Positions 1-13,075 of a stretch of DNA of 64,000 nt are shown here, piece by piece. Numbering within the stretch: the stretch's first letter is position 1; each line of letters opens with the position of its first letter. The notes beneath the pieces were generated by a model. It did not search any database, had not been told where the DNA came from, and saw only the letters and a list, made by a program, of their open reading frames with translations. Source of the DNA: Athripsodes cinereus (Eukaryota; Arthropoda; Insecta; Trichoptera; Leptoceridae); assembly GCA_947579605.1 (NCBI GenBank), contig OX388307.1, positions 9,463,237-9,527,236 on the forward strand, written 5' to 3'. Position numbers and translations under genes: made by a program.

Positions 1-2019
1 CTACAAAATGGTGAAAGACTTAATAGAATATAGATAATATTATAATAGTTACCTAGTAGTGTACACTATCTGCTCTGCTCCGTAAATAATTAAATATCAA
101 TGTCATGTTTTATGCAACAAATGTTATTTGACCGATCGTTTATGTTTATTATTACAGAACAAGAATTACGCATTATTCATTTTATTGTAATTTTATTAAA
201 ACACTTAGTTATTAAAGGGTTTTTCTGTATTCAATTCTTTGATCTTGAGAGATATGCATAGACACTATATTATTGTGCTGAGTGTTGTCGCATAATATTT
301 AATCGTATAAGTTATGGAGCTTCCTGACTGGGAATATCTTCAGAAGATTCAATATTGATCATATTATTATTATTATTAGGTATCATACTGGTATTTTGAA
401 TCGAGCTTATTTCATATGGAATAACCTATTTGTAACTTCATCTCTTTTGACATTAATTTCCATTTAGTCATTTGTCCTTTAACGGTCTTCTTATCAATTA
501 AGTGATCTTTTCTCGGTACATGCTGTAGAGCATTAGGTACATGTACGAGTTTATAATCAAAATATTAAATGTTTATCGGTGCTATTTTAATAATTAACCA
601 TTGTATGAGGTCACATATGACAATTTAACACATGGAATAAGACAAAATCATACGAAACTTTTAGATCACAGTGGCCAGAAAAATACCTACCTACCTTTGA
701 AGCTGTAAATGTTATTTATTATAGAAAATTGTGAAGCCATCGGAAAGTCTCAAGGTATCTCAATCGGAAAAGCATAACTGTCGAAATGCATGGATTGTAA
801 GTTCAAGTACTTTCCAGGCCACTATAGGTGTGTACTACAAGGTGTCGTTTTTTTCTAAGCCTTGAGTGTTAATTTTAACTATAAAAAAACGATATTTAAA
901 TTTTCACTTCATATTTGAAAACTGACGTATTCATACACTCTTCTTATTTTAAAATATAGAGTTTAAATTTGAACTGTGCTTTTAAATAAATATTTTTTTA
1001 ATGAATTTTCACAGCACGGAGACAAGTGCCCTTCAGTAATTAAAATAGTTTATTATAAATACTTGTTATAAAAACATGTACAATGGCTATTAATGAAGTG
1101 CTTTAATTATTATTTACAGTATTATGCTTCATTTAAATATTACGAAGGTATATTGAGAATAAATTATCATATTTTGATGCTTTGGTATGTTAATTAAGAT
1201 GTATTATTAGTAGAGTTATAATATATAATACAATAAAAAATGGTCGACTTTTAATTACCGAATTAAAGGAAACAAGCAGTAATAAAATTTAAACGTAATT
1301 ATACACGGAATACTATCTCCACCAAAACTAGCAGTTGATACCTACTTTATGTATTATGTAATTATATTTATTCACTGTGTCGGTGTTTTGATGGTAGAAT
1401 TCCATAATGAAATTAAATACAAATGTTTTCTTCTTCTTTTCAAATTCTTTATAATATATAGATAGGTATATAATATGAATTTCAAAATAATATCTTTGTT
1501 TGTAGTTTTATGTATACTTAATATATTTGTTTTAATATCAAACTATTATAAAAGTCTACATTTATCAGGGGGAATTACCGAATGATATTAAGTTGTACAT
1601 ACATAGCACATGCAGGCTAGCAGTAAATACATGAGCCGCTATGCAGTGATAGTGAGTGTACCAGTGTACCTACACGTGGATACTTCAAATAGTACCTACC
1701 TACCCACTATAATAATATTTTAACGTGGTACCTAGTTAGTATTGCGCATTTTCATGTCTTTCCACTCGATATGCCACATTAATAAGGTTCGTGATATTTT
1801 TTTTACGAAATAGCGTTCAAACATCATAGGTTCAGCAATTCTTACTAACACCTTAGCAACCTAATTAAACAAGTTGGGTTTGATATTTTGCAAATGCTTT
1901 TATTACTAAACAATTCGTGGTATTAATATTTTATTGTTATTTAGATAACTTAATAATTACAATACCAAACAAATACATTTTGATAGAATATTTCAATATT
2001 CTACTATATCTACTATACT
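1..2019. other. Intergenic, no gene seen
   Basis: AT-rich sequence with scattered TACCTA-type motifs and short runs of A or T. I see no long reading frame, RNA gene or recognisable transposon end. Confidence 0.5.
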
Positions 2020-2772
2020 GTACTATACCCTCACGCCATGTCCCAGGAGGGGTAGGCAGAGAGAACGGAACGCCATATAGATCTATCCTTACATACTTCT
2101 TTCGCTTCCTCTACATTCATCCAGTTTCTCATACATGCACGCCGATTTCTCTTACTGAACACGCGTCCGTCCTTAAGAATTTGGTCCACGTGATCAAGCC
2201 ACGTGGTTCTTTGACGTCCGCGCTTCCTCACACCCCTTCTTTCAGATAAATACATCCTCTTCGTCATCCTTTCATATTGCATTCGCTCAACATGTCCAAA
2301 CCATCTCAACTTGTTTACACGCATTCTGTCCACAACACTCTTCTCGCATCCGCTCATTCTCCTGATATCCTCATTCTCCACTCTTTCTCACAACGTTTTA
2401 CCAACCATTCTTCTCAGTGAACGCATCTCCACAGCATTTATTCCACTCTCGTCCTTTTTCAACCACGTCCAAGTTTCGTTTGCGTACATAAGTGTCGGTA
2501 CCATGATGGTATTGTGCACTAGCATTTTTGCCATGTTCGACACACTGCTATTGCTAACAATGGGTCGAAGTGCACCATTCACTCTAGCACCGGTGACTTT
2601 TCTTCTTTCGATGTTCTTATCAAATCTTCCATCCCTCGCAAACAGACTTCCCAAATAGACATACTCATTCACTTGCTTTAAACATTCATCGTCAACCTTT
2701 ATTTCACATACCTACCGTTCTTTCGCTCTCTCTTTTAAACACCATCACTTTCGTCTTTGCGACATTCAATAC
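2020..2772 (-). mobile_element. RTE-type LINE, 3' fragment (end of reverse-transcriptase ORF)
   Basis: The minus strand encodes the C-terminal part of an RTE-clade endonuclease/reverse transcriptase in two frames broken by one frameshift near 2385. Readable motifs in order are NEYVYLGSLF, NIERRKVTGARVNGALRP, ETWTWLKKDESGINAVEM, then after the shift NEDIRRMSGCEKSVVDRM and LRWFGHVERM, ending in a stop close to the element end. The element lacks its endonuclease and the catalytic core, so it is a 5'-truncated dead copy. Its 3' end (left edge) has an imperfect ACTATA tail, as RTE elements often do. Copies of the same family lie at 12566-12862, 15555-15920 and 50566-51331. Confidence 0.85.
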
Positions 2773-5700
2773 TCTCACTGCAATTATTATACCTAAATCT
2801 AAATCTATTTATTTTTTATAAAGAGTGATGAATTAATCTAGAACTATGAATTGTGATGATACATACTTAAATACATTCACCTGCTCTTAACTTTATTGCT
2901 ATAATAGTATTGCACATTAGCAAAGTGTACATCTACCACTTTCAGTATATATTTTCTCTCAGTAGGATATTGTTATCAATATAATTCCTTTACTCCGTAA
3001 TTATTGTAGAATCACAAACATCCGATATCGCACGATAAAATACTTAATTTTCCGTCATTCAAATGTAAACAACAAGGTAATGACTTATAAAGTTTTGGTT
3101 TCGTCATATACGCGTGTCTGTAGAGTTAGAATTAGGTAGTACCTAATAGACAGCTACCTATTTCCTTTATGGAAGGTTTAGTTAAACGCGTCTTAATTAT
3201 TATTCTTCTTTGTAATTATTTTACTGTAGAAATTGCGCACAATGACTGTGCTCCTACGTTTAAAAAGCCTTGCAACACTATCACTGTGCCTATATTCTCA
3301 TGCTGACTTCATAATCACTGTTTAATGACTTGTACAAAGTGTTGCCATCCTAATATTAAAAATTATATCGGTAGTAATGAACATACACACAAGCAACATG
3401 TGTGTGGATTGCAAAATATTCTCAACAATTATTAAAGATCATCCAAATGACGACACAAAAAAAAACAAGAAAGATTTACATACGCTTTTTTGTAATTATA
3501 TTTTTACAAGTAACAGCCAATTGTATCTAAGTACTTGTGTTGTAAAGAAAGTAAGTAGAATTGGAAGATACTTTTAAATACTTGAATTCTGATTTAAGTC
3601 GTTTACATCTGTATTAGTTCACTCTGAGGGATTTACTAAATACACCTTAGTAAATATATATACCTATATTATATATATAATATAATTATTCAGGTAAAAA
3701 ATATCCCTAAATTCAGGAATTAGAGATTTGAAAAATTACATATGTAGTATTTAGTATTTTATTTTATCAATTGATTTTCGATGTAGTTATAAATAATAAA
3801 TTATCATGTTCACAAAATAAATGAGTTCACATACAAGTTATATGTAAATGTACGCGTAGATAGAGATAGGTATACCTACCTGCCTTTGGCATTACATTTG
3901 ATGTGATTGAAGACGTTGTATCATATGCTAATTGTGATGAAATAATAATGTATTAATAAAGTAAGTTGATTAGTATATGTTTATTATGTAAAGCTGACAA
4001 AATAATGTTAGTTTTGTTGAGATGATGATCATATTGTTTATAAGTAACTATACCTACTGATACCGGCACATACATTACACGCATGTTTATAAAATAATTC
4101 GTGTGATGAAGATGACACAGCGGCCATTATTCTCAACTAGTTAATTTATGACTATTTCTGACAGATACACAAGTAACAAATGACATTTATTATTTATTCA
4201 TCTAATACAAAAAATCCTTGAACAAAATAATAATGTATGTGTTTTTGATTGACGAAATATCCGACTGGCCATGTTACTTCATATACCATCGAAATTCTTG
4301 TCTTCAGGGTGTCACTCACCTACCACTTAATAATAATGTAATTTTGCCATACAACTATGTACAATTTTACGATTATCTTTGTTCATTCCAAAGTAATTTT
4401 AATATACGCATAGTTACTATTCAGAGAAAGAAATAATATGTTCTAAGTAAAATATCCTGTGCCAATTATTATTTCCTGAAATAAATATCCTGTACCACCT
4501 GACATGCGTAGATAAATCTAGAAATAAGGTAAACATTAGGTATTAATATCACTCATTGTTTTTTTTATTATTTGACTAGTTTTGTCACATTCTTTGTGTT
4601 ACTTATCATTTATTGATTGTTGTTGTCTCGCCATGACATATCCTGTTTACATCAATATAATATAATTATTTACATGTAGCTCTATAGTAGATACATTTAT
4701 ATTAGCAGCATTATATAAATGTTAAAATTAATGGAAAATAAAAAAAAAATTAATATGTATATGCAAGCTAGTCTTTCATAATTGTTAGGTATATTTATAA
4801 TACGTATTAATATAAACATTCTATTATTGTCCTTTCTGAAGTTGTTTTGATCGCTTATAAAATAAACATCAACTTCATTCATAATATAAATGAAGTAAAT
4901 GTTACTCTACAAATCATATAAATGTTACTCTACAGATCACATTATGATCTGTAGACTAACATTTATTTTAAAAAATTTCCCGCTTTTTGAGAATATTTTT
5001 TCTAGCAATTTATATGCAAGTAAACCCTATATAAGTAAACATTTACATGTTCCTCTACAACTACATGACACTCGTGTTATATACTTAACTCTTCGCTAGG
5101 CAGTTGTAAGTACGAATGAAAAATTAACACAAATATAAAAAGTTTATTGACATTTCTAATATTTCAAAACACTGGATTCCTTAATATTGAGTTTATGTGT
5201 AAGAATCACATAAAGCATTATAGTTTAGTTTCCTTCACTCTTTGCATTAAAGCCAACATTAATGATGAATACTCGTAGCAGACTGCTGTAATATGCTCGT
5301 ATGACCACTTATAGCACGGTGCTGAGTGCGGTGTGACATGAATCATATGGTTATTGTTTTTTTATTAATGGTTTTCTGTAAATATCGTAACAATCCAAAT
5401 AAGTTTACGAAAGTAACACTATTTTCAAAACTAAAAATATCATGCCTATTAGATTTTTTCACTTTATAAATTTTCATAATTCAATTAAAATAAATGAGCT
5501 GAGCCCACATCACATAATATATATTTAATGTGACACTAAGCTTAATAGATACTTACTTACTTAGTGATCACCAAAATGTTACCTACATACTATTCATACT
5601 AGGTATATGTGTATGTTATTGCCATTCAATTTCACTGTCGAGTGTCAGCTGTAGGTATTTGATATAAAGTGACCTTCACAGGCCAAGCTGAGGCAAGATA

Positions 5701-7572
5701 TGCACCCAAATAAAGTCGCTCTGACAGGTGTGTCCAATTACTTAATACATATTTTTGTGAAAATTCATTGAAGATACATAAGTTCACGTATATTTCTCTA
5801 CTGTGACCTACTTTTCACGTGAACATTATGTCATATAACGTAATAATACGAGTATCTAGTGAGCACACAACCTACTTCCGCCAAAAAACCGGTATCACCT
5901 ATGCAATGTGTACCTACAAGACTTGCGGCTTCACCATCTCTACTCTACGCACATCCCTACCTAACTATGAACGCGATGAAAAACACCAATTTATCTATCA
6001 ACTATGCAGATAAACTATCAAATTACTATTCATTCAGTAGGGCGAACGCGACTTTTACCTTACTACCTACATAGTGAGTAATTACCTACACTAATGACAC
6101 TAAATAAGGATAATTGCAATTAAAATATAGGTATTCATTCTTATTAGGTACTCATTTATTTCCTTATTTAACCAGAAGTTCTATTATTGTTACTTTCTTG
6201 TTTCGTTTTCCAAAAATTTAATAATTTAAATTCTTCAGCACGTTATTCATGTAGGTAGGTATATGCTTCCTTCAAATTATTTAATTTTGTTAATTTACAC
6301 ATAATATAAATAATGTGTAAGAAAATTTGTGAGGATAGAAAAATCCAATGAATCATATTTTCTGTCCTGTAATTTAAATTTTAAAAATTTGATCTATGAA
6401 TCTTAAATATGAAAACCGAAATAAAACTTGCAGGGAAAGATTTATATTACTAAATGAAAGGAAAAATCAAAGGATTAATAAAAAGAATCGTTTAATCACG
6501 AAAGATACATATAATCACAATACGATGCAAGTAAATAATAGGTATACCAATATAAAATAAATATTTGACGACGCACGATTACTATTAATTCAGTCGGTGT
6601 ATTCCCGTATCTCGAAATGCGAACCATATTATATCAATCAAAATAATACTCTTATTATCTCAGTCAAACAAAAATCTAGTATGATTGGTTATGTCAAATT
6701 CAAAACGAATTTCTTTTGGTTACTTTATTTATTTATTTCATTTACACCGGATTGTAGTAATTTAATTCCGATATTTAAGGCGTAGTAAAGTTATTTTAAT
6801 ACCCTACTTGATCCTACATTATTAAGAATAATTTGTTAATTCATCATACCTACTCAAAAATTTACACGACACAAATTATTACTTTACAAATTTTATGACA
6901 TTGAAATCGTCCCTGAGGTGATGGTCTTTTTTTATAGATAGAAACATTTTTGTACTAACTGTCTCTGTAACAGTCTGACACGCTGTGTCATGCTGATGAA
7001 TCTCACTCAAGTGTTTTATGTACATATATTGCATAAATAATAATGATAGTAATAATATGTTACCTATATTTATACTACCTACTCGATATAGATCCACATT
7101 CATACCTACTGGTATGATGAAATTTGAAATTTGCACATCGTCGTATCTTCTCATCTCACAATATGTGTTTGGAGACATCACGTATGACAACAGCAATAAT
7201 GTAGGTAAGTAGGTATATGTATAATATTATATATATATATATATTAATATCATGACACGAGTGCATGCTTATAATAACACCTTATTATACCTTATTACAT
7301 TTGCACACGTCATTCATAAATGCCTACAACAGTACTACTAAATATTGCAAATAAAACTGTACTAAACATAATTACAGTTAATTACATCCAAAACATTGTA
7401 GTATTTTCAATATTTCTGATGAAATTCACAGCAATATACGATGGTAATTTATAAAATGTATTTAATTTTAGCACTTACAAACACATATGAAGATAAATTA
7501 AATCGTTGTTGATTTCTTTATCATTTATTCATTTTCATAAACTCATCATAAATAATGAAGTGAAGATTTTTT
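2773..7572. other. Intergenic, no gene seen
   Basis: About 4.8 kb of AT-rich DNA. Reading frames are all short (up to about 100 codons), with no recognisable domain and codon content typical of random AT-rich sequence. There is a short TA run near 7229-7245. No RNA gene or transposon end was recognised. Confidence 0.5.
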
Positions 7573-7751
7573 AATGTTTTTTAAGTATTCTACAATGCAC
7601 ATCCGTTACTTGATTATTTAAATCGCGATCGATTTCGGTAAACCTATACCATTGACGAGCGATATAATACCTACTGATATAATTGACGAGCGAGTATTAT
7701 ATCGCTCATCAATGGTATAGGTGTGCATTGTAGAATACTTAAAAAAACATT
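7573..7751. repeat. Foldback sequence with an interrupted left arm
   Basis: An outer arm at 7573-7601 pairs with 7722-7751 (one length difference in a T run). An inner arm at 7643-7670 pairs with 7694-7721 with one mismatch. The right arm is continuous, while the left arm carries 41 extra bases (7602-7642). The loop is 7671-7693. It could be a foldback MITE with a later insertion, or an inverted duplication with a deletion in the right arm. Confidence 0.8.
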
Positions 7752-7942
7752 CAAAATGTCTCGTAACTGTTACATAGTTAATCCTTCTAAAATAACTGAA
7801 GTGTAGATTATCTAACCAATTATTTATAATTTATTTATTAAGTACATTCACGGCCTACGCCTTTAACATGTTAACAAACACAAAAATAACTAATTTGAAA
7901 ATTACATACTTACTGTTAGCCCTCTTCTCTCCACTGCTGGAT

Positions 7943-7990
7943 ATGGCAATGGGCTGGTCATGTCTTACCACATGACCAGCCCATTGCCAT
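7943..7990. repeat. Perfect 21-bp inverted repeat made from RTE coding sequence
   Basis: Arms 7943-7963 and 7970-7990 are exact reverse complements around a 6-base loop. Each arm, read outward-in, can encode WQWAGHV, a motif found near the C-terminus of RTE-type reverse transcriptases. The right arm on the minus strand extends this to SKLKWQWAGHV. This suggests two tiny RTE fragments in opposite orientation, or one fragment copied as a snap-back. Confidence 0.7.
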
Positions 7991-8000
7991 TTCAGCTTGG

Positions 8001-9310
8001 AGATTGAAAATTAAAATTTATTAAATAATAGATTAAAAAAAGTTATATTAAATAAACGAACAAAACCAACAAATAATAACAATAGAAACAATAATTGATG
8101 ATACTCAGATATATAAATAAGATAGTAAAATATGATTTAATATTATAAATATATATAAGAAGTTTTGAAAAAAATATATATTTAAAATGAATGTGTACAG
8201 AGAGACAACAAGTAATTGAAATATTTTTTAATTAAAAGATTAAAAATGTACCTAGTTACGTCAATTTATTAGATGATTTATCCTGGTCTGGTCAAATTAA
8301 TACAAAATATGACTATTATAACGGTTATTAAATGTACATAAAACAATCAATAAATCACAAAAGAAAACAAAAAAAAATAAGGCTAATGGTCAATGACCCT
8401 CGACAAGTTTTAAGTTTTACAAATACCTTTGTACTCACTAAAGTATATATAAAGTATATATAAAGTTGATATAAGTCAACTAAGGGGTCAAAACATATGT
8501 ACATAAGTCTAACAAGTAGGGGCTTTATTATAAGGTACACTCAATATCCTTTCTACGCCATATATTAAGAAAAGGATTGATTAGATTGCTAATCTTGGAA
8601 TATAAATTATAATATATTTTCAGTAGATACGATTTTAATGGAGTTTACTTTAGTCCTATATATAGTTTACCTACGTGTTTCTTTTATTACAATAAATATA
8701 AAGATATGAAATTAAATATTTGATCGTTAAAATAAGTCTGAAATTTCATATTATGTAAAATTCAAACATTTTACATAATACGGCTAAAACTTGCGTAAGC
8801 GCTGTAATTAACTTTAAATTATAACTGTTGTCCATACACAGGCAAAAAGATCAACGATTGGGAATATCTAAACCTGTATACGATATCAAAATATATTTGG
8901 CATAAATTTTCTTTTCATACTTAATTTTTAACATTATAGTGTTGCTATTTTTTTATGTAATATTGTATATTCATGAAACTAGTTTGAGAATCTGGTATTT
9001 TCATCGATTGCAATAATGTATAGGTCGAAATGTATATCACAGTGAGTATATATAAATTTGAAGTCAGGTCGTTGACATTATGTTAATTTTTTTGCAAATG
9101 TGTATTTCTTATAGATACTCCGTGAATAAAAAATGTATATAATCATTATTAATCATAACTTGGTTATTAAATACTAGAAATATAGCTTTGTCTACAGGAA
9201 ACAACAATAATATGGCAAGTTCTTTTGATGAAAACATGATAACGCATAGCAACACTTAGTAACATTTATTTATTATAGTCATTTTGTATTATAGATTTTG
9301 TTATTATTAT
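8001..9310. other. Intergenic, no gene seen
   Basis: AT-rich sequence with A-runs and short ATATAT tracts; no gene, RNA or transposon end recognised. Confidence 0.5.
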
Positions 9311-9790
9311 GGACATTCCAAATCTCATGCATTTGTCATACTGAAATATATGGACACTTCATATATCATGCATTTGTCTTTCTGAAATATATGGACATTT
9401 CGTATATCATGCATTTGTTTTACTGAAATATATGGACATTCCAAATCTCATGCATTTGTCTTACTGAAATATATGGATAGTTCATATATCATGCATTTGT
9501 CTTACTGAAATATATCAACATTTCATATATCATGCATTTGTCTTACTGAAATATATCAACATTTCATATATCATGCATTTGTCTTACTGAAATATATCAA
9601 CATTTCATATATCATGCATTTGTCTTCCTGAAATATATGGGCATTTCATATATCATGCATTTCTCTTTCTGAAGTATGTGGACATTTCATATATCATGCA
9701 TTTGTCTTACTGAAATATATGGTAATTTTATAGGTATATCATGCATGTGTCTTACTGACAATTATATGGACATTTCTTATTTCACACATT
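9311..9790. repeat. Minisatellite, about 41-bp unit, about 11 copies
   Basis: A head-to-tail array whose unit contains the phases GACATTTCATATATCATGC, ATTTGTCTTACTG and AAATATATG. Units differ by a few substitutions (TTCC/TTTC, TATATC/AATCTC). The central three units, which carry ATCAACATTTC, are nearly identical, which points to recent local duplication. The last copies carry small insertions. Frames read through it are artefacts of the repeat. Confidence 0.9.
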
Positions 9791-10255
9791 TGTCAAATTT
9801 CATAATCACAAAGAATTGTAAAGTAATTTTTTTTTTTAATATTTTTACAACACTTTTTCATATTAATTTACTTATAGATAAAACACGCAACACTAAAGGT
9901 AAGACTTTTAAACTGTGAATGTCAAATTACAATAAAAATTAATTGTAGATATTAATACACACAAATAATAAAACGATGTATAAGAAAAAAGAGAGGTGGA
10001 AGACCAATATCTTTGTCGGTAGCTTCACGGTAGGTCCAATACGAGTATACCGATAACATAACTTAATATGTATGAAATTTATTTACTCTTAGATTATCGC
10101 ACAATTTACATTGCAATATACTATTTTGATCAACAATATAGTCGTAGAGTTGGTGGGTATCTTTTATGCAGTCAACATTATGATCAATTTTTAATTTGAT
10201 GTTACTACTTACCTATACATAGATACTCATCGATAATAATTTAAAACGGCGTAAA

Positions 10256-12152
10256 TTAACCCTTCATTTCATGGTGTAGCAGAAATGCTACAAACCTAAA
10301 AAACACATAAATATACCAGAGAAAAAGCGAAAGTCACCTTTTCATATTGTAACATTACTGATACACACTCTATTCTGTACAAATGTTTCATTAGTCAACT
10401 GTTGAGGGTGGTACTAGTAGCAAAAATAAAGCACTTAGTATCTGTCATTGGATGTTGTAGTGTGGTACCTGTGAGGTCGTTTAATTTTGCCAAAATTTAC
10501 ACATTTTTAACGTTTTTTACTTCTAAAAAAATATTTCTACATGTTATGGTATGTATTTAACTGATATTTAAAGTATTTTGAAATAGTTTTGATATTTTAT
10601 ACACAAAAACTAGATTTTTAGCATTGTAGCAGATTTGCTACATCATGCATTAGTAGTACTACATATTATGTCAAATATGACAGTGTAGTGGATAATCTGA
10701 TATTTCATATTACTTGATTTTTTTATTGGATGGAGAATAAAAAACTTCAGTCATTAACAGAGAAGGAGTTGATGGAATTTTTAGAAAGATTTGAGGATAG
10801 TTAAAAATTATTTTGATGCGGATTCTGATGATGAATGTGTATTGGAAACTGATATCATTCTAGGAAAGGAAGAAATTTTTGTAACGGATAATTCTGTAGG
10901 GCAGGAATGGGATGAACAAACAATTAATGTTCAGTCTTCAACTTTAACGGTTCTAGGGAAAGTTACACTAAGAAATATTTTGTGGACAAAAAAATTTACA
11001 AATGGACCAAGATCGTTTGGCTATATACCGGCGTAGAAGATCATTTCAACAGACGACTGAATAATGAACCTGACATCGGAGCCAGTGAAAATGTCATCAG
11101 ACTGCTCAGAGTTGTGTATAAGCATGTAAACTTTACAATATATTGTGATGATTATTATATGTCTCTACCACTTGTGGCATATATGGCTCAGCAAGGTATT
11201 TATATTTTGGGAACCGTTAGAAGAAACAGAATTCCTAATTGTAAATTGATGGAAGACGCCAAATTTTAAAAACTGTCGAGGAGCACGTCAGAAGAATATG
11301 TTGCCAATATTGAAGGAGTATTTGTCTCTAATGTTTCTTGGTTAGACAACACACCGGTAACATTTCTGTCCACTTATACTGGAGAAACACCAAAAAGTGC
11401 TGTCAAGTGGTTTGACCGAAAGACAAAGCAGACGATTGAAATAGACTGTCCCAATATAATAAAGGAGTATAACGCCCATATGGACGGGGTGGACTTACTT
11501 GACAATCGCAAAGGGCGATATTGTATTCCTTTACGGTCAAAAAAGTGGTATTTCAGAGTATTTTGCCACTTAATAGATGTAGCAACAATTAATGTTTGGT
11601 TGCTTTTTCGTAGAGCACAAAGTCAACTTGGAATTCCCGTTTCCATGTCTTTGTGGGAGTTTTGAACAAAAGTGGCAAAATGTATATGTTTGATGGGATC
11701 TTTCCAGTCCAGGAAAAGAGGGAGACCCAGTGACATAGAAAATTTAATCGAAATAAAGCAACATAAGGAACCAGCAGCCAGTACACCACCAATGAACATC
11801 AGAGTCGACGAATTATCACATTGGCCAAATCACGTAAATCCAAGGCAAACGTGCAAGTTGCCTGGATGCAAAGGATTTAGCTTCATAAAGTGTTCCAAGT
11901 GTAGAGTTTATTTATGTCTAAATAAAGAAAAAAATTGTTCCACCAAATTTCATACTAAATAGATTGGTTCAATTACTTCAGTACTACATGTCCATGTTGT
12001 AACAGATTTGCTACACACCCCTTTTTTATAATAAAAATGGTAAATAACGAAAAAAAAATTTTTTTACTATTTTTCCCAGATTCTACTCAGTTACAGTATT
12101 CATAAGGTATTTTTTAAAAACTCAAATAAATAATCATGAAATGAAGGGTTAA
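10256..12152 (+). mobile_element. piggyBac-type DNA transposon, internally deleted
   Basis: Perfect 14-bp terminal inverted repeats CCCTTCATTTCATG (10260-10273) and its complement (12135-12148) are each flanked by TTAA (10256-10259 and 12149-12152), the target site diagnostic for piggyBac. The element is 1889 bp between the TTAAs. Inside it, TGTAGCA-n4-TGCTACA palindromes lie at 10275-10292 and 10625-10642, with a degenerate one at 11998-12015 near the right end. They are candidate transposase-binding repeats. The encoded transposase is broken, so movement would need a relative elsewhere. Confidence 0.93.
10732..11962 (+). pseudogene. piggyBac transposase, broken
   Basis: The ATG at 10732 begins MENKKLQSLTEKELMEFLER and stops at TAA after 24 codons. 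The reading then continues in another frame from 10791 (acidic N-terminal region) and shifts again around 10982-11036. From there one frame runs to 11962 with a TAA at 11267-11269 and a TGA at 11663-11665. Recognisable parts are YCDDYYMSLPL (around the second catalytic Asp), GTVRRNRIPNC, YNAHMDGVDLLDN (around the third Asp), and a terminal Cys-rich zinc-binding domain (CKLPGCKGF, KCSKCRVYLC). The DNA-binding part and the first catalytic Asp region are missing, because sequence resembling the start of the protein is joined almost directly to YTGVEDHFN. An inactive relic. Confidence 0.88.
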
Positions 12153-12565
12153 ATATATCCTTTAATGTTGTTGTAGATGCAGGAAGCTGGGAAGTTAATT
12201 ATTATCTTATAAACTGCTAATAATGAAAATAATTATGTATAGTCAGTATCTGTGGACGACCTTCCAATCATTGCGGGTATATCACATAGTTACGTATATA
12301 TGTAATATACAGTGTATGTACCTATAGATATAGTGATTATACCTGATAATCAAAGCCTAGTATTCATTAATACATATTAAATTCAGCTCTCAGTGGACAC
12401 ATTGTGCGTAATGCTTATAATGCACGTGCACTTATGGACAATAAATTTTAATGTGAACATAATTAGATGTGTCATAATTTATATAGAAACAACACACAGA
12501 GTTAATTAAGAAACAAGTCATTTGATGAAAGTGAGTAACGTTTAATAAATCATAATTTTGTCTCG
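12153..12565. other. Intergenic, nothing recognised
   Basis: AT-rich spacer between the piggyBac remnant and the next RTE fragment. Confidence 0.4.
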
Positions 12566-12862
12566 TGGAGTACCTACTCGGTTTGGACATGTTGAGCGTA
12601 TGCACGATGAAAGGATGACAAACAGGATGTATTTATCTGAAAGAAGGAGTGTGACGAAACGCGTATATCCAAGAACTACGTGGCTTGATAACGCGGATCA
12701 AATCCTTAAGGACGACCGTGTGTTGAGTAAGAGAAATCAGCGTGCATTTATGAGAAACTGGATGAATGTAGAGGAAGCGAAAGAAATATGTCAGGAAAGA
12801 TTTATATGGCGTTCCATTCTCTTTACCTACCTCACCTGGGACACGGCGTAGAGGGTATAATA
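12566..12862 (+). mobile_element. RTE-type LINE, 3' fragment
   Basis: A single open frame reading FGHVERMHDERMTNRMY, ERRSVTKRV, TTWLDNADQILKDDRVLSKR, RAFMRNWMNVEEAKEICQER to a stop at 12849-12851, followed by a short TATA-type tail. It aligns along its length with the C-terminal end of the copy at 2020-2772. Five-prime truncated. Confidence 0.85.
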
Positions 12863-12934
12863 TTGTATAATAGCCGGTGAAGAATATGTCTTCTACTCCT
12901 TTCAAAAAACAGGTATTCAAAAACTCAACAAAAA

Positions 12935-13075
12935 ATTAAGACATTCTGGAAAGGTGACAAACTTTATCGCTGGATTTGAGATTTATTTATTAGATCTTTA
13001 TTTTTCGAACTTAACTTGCCTTTTACATGACTCTGGAAAAATTACAGAAGTGAGTAGGAGACCAATATTAATAAA
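12935..13075 (-). mobile_element. Degenerate copy of the RTE-tailed short retroposon
   Basis: Two blocks match the family seen at 32937-33213. One is AAGACATTCTGGAAAGG with the following CAAACTTTATCGCTG. The other is TTCGAACTT, CCTTTTACATGAC and GTAGGAGACCAAT. They are separated by a short A/T-rich insertion. Neither end is preserved. Confidence 0.55.

Noticed and set aside
1917..2249. 110-codon plus-strand frame
   Set aside because: Antisense shadow of the RTE fragment at 2020-2772; no coding character of its own.
9311..9790. CRISPR-like array
   Set aside because: Units are contiguous without spacers and the DNA is animal nuclear; it is a minisatellite.
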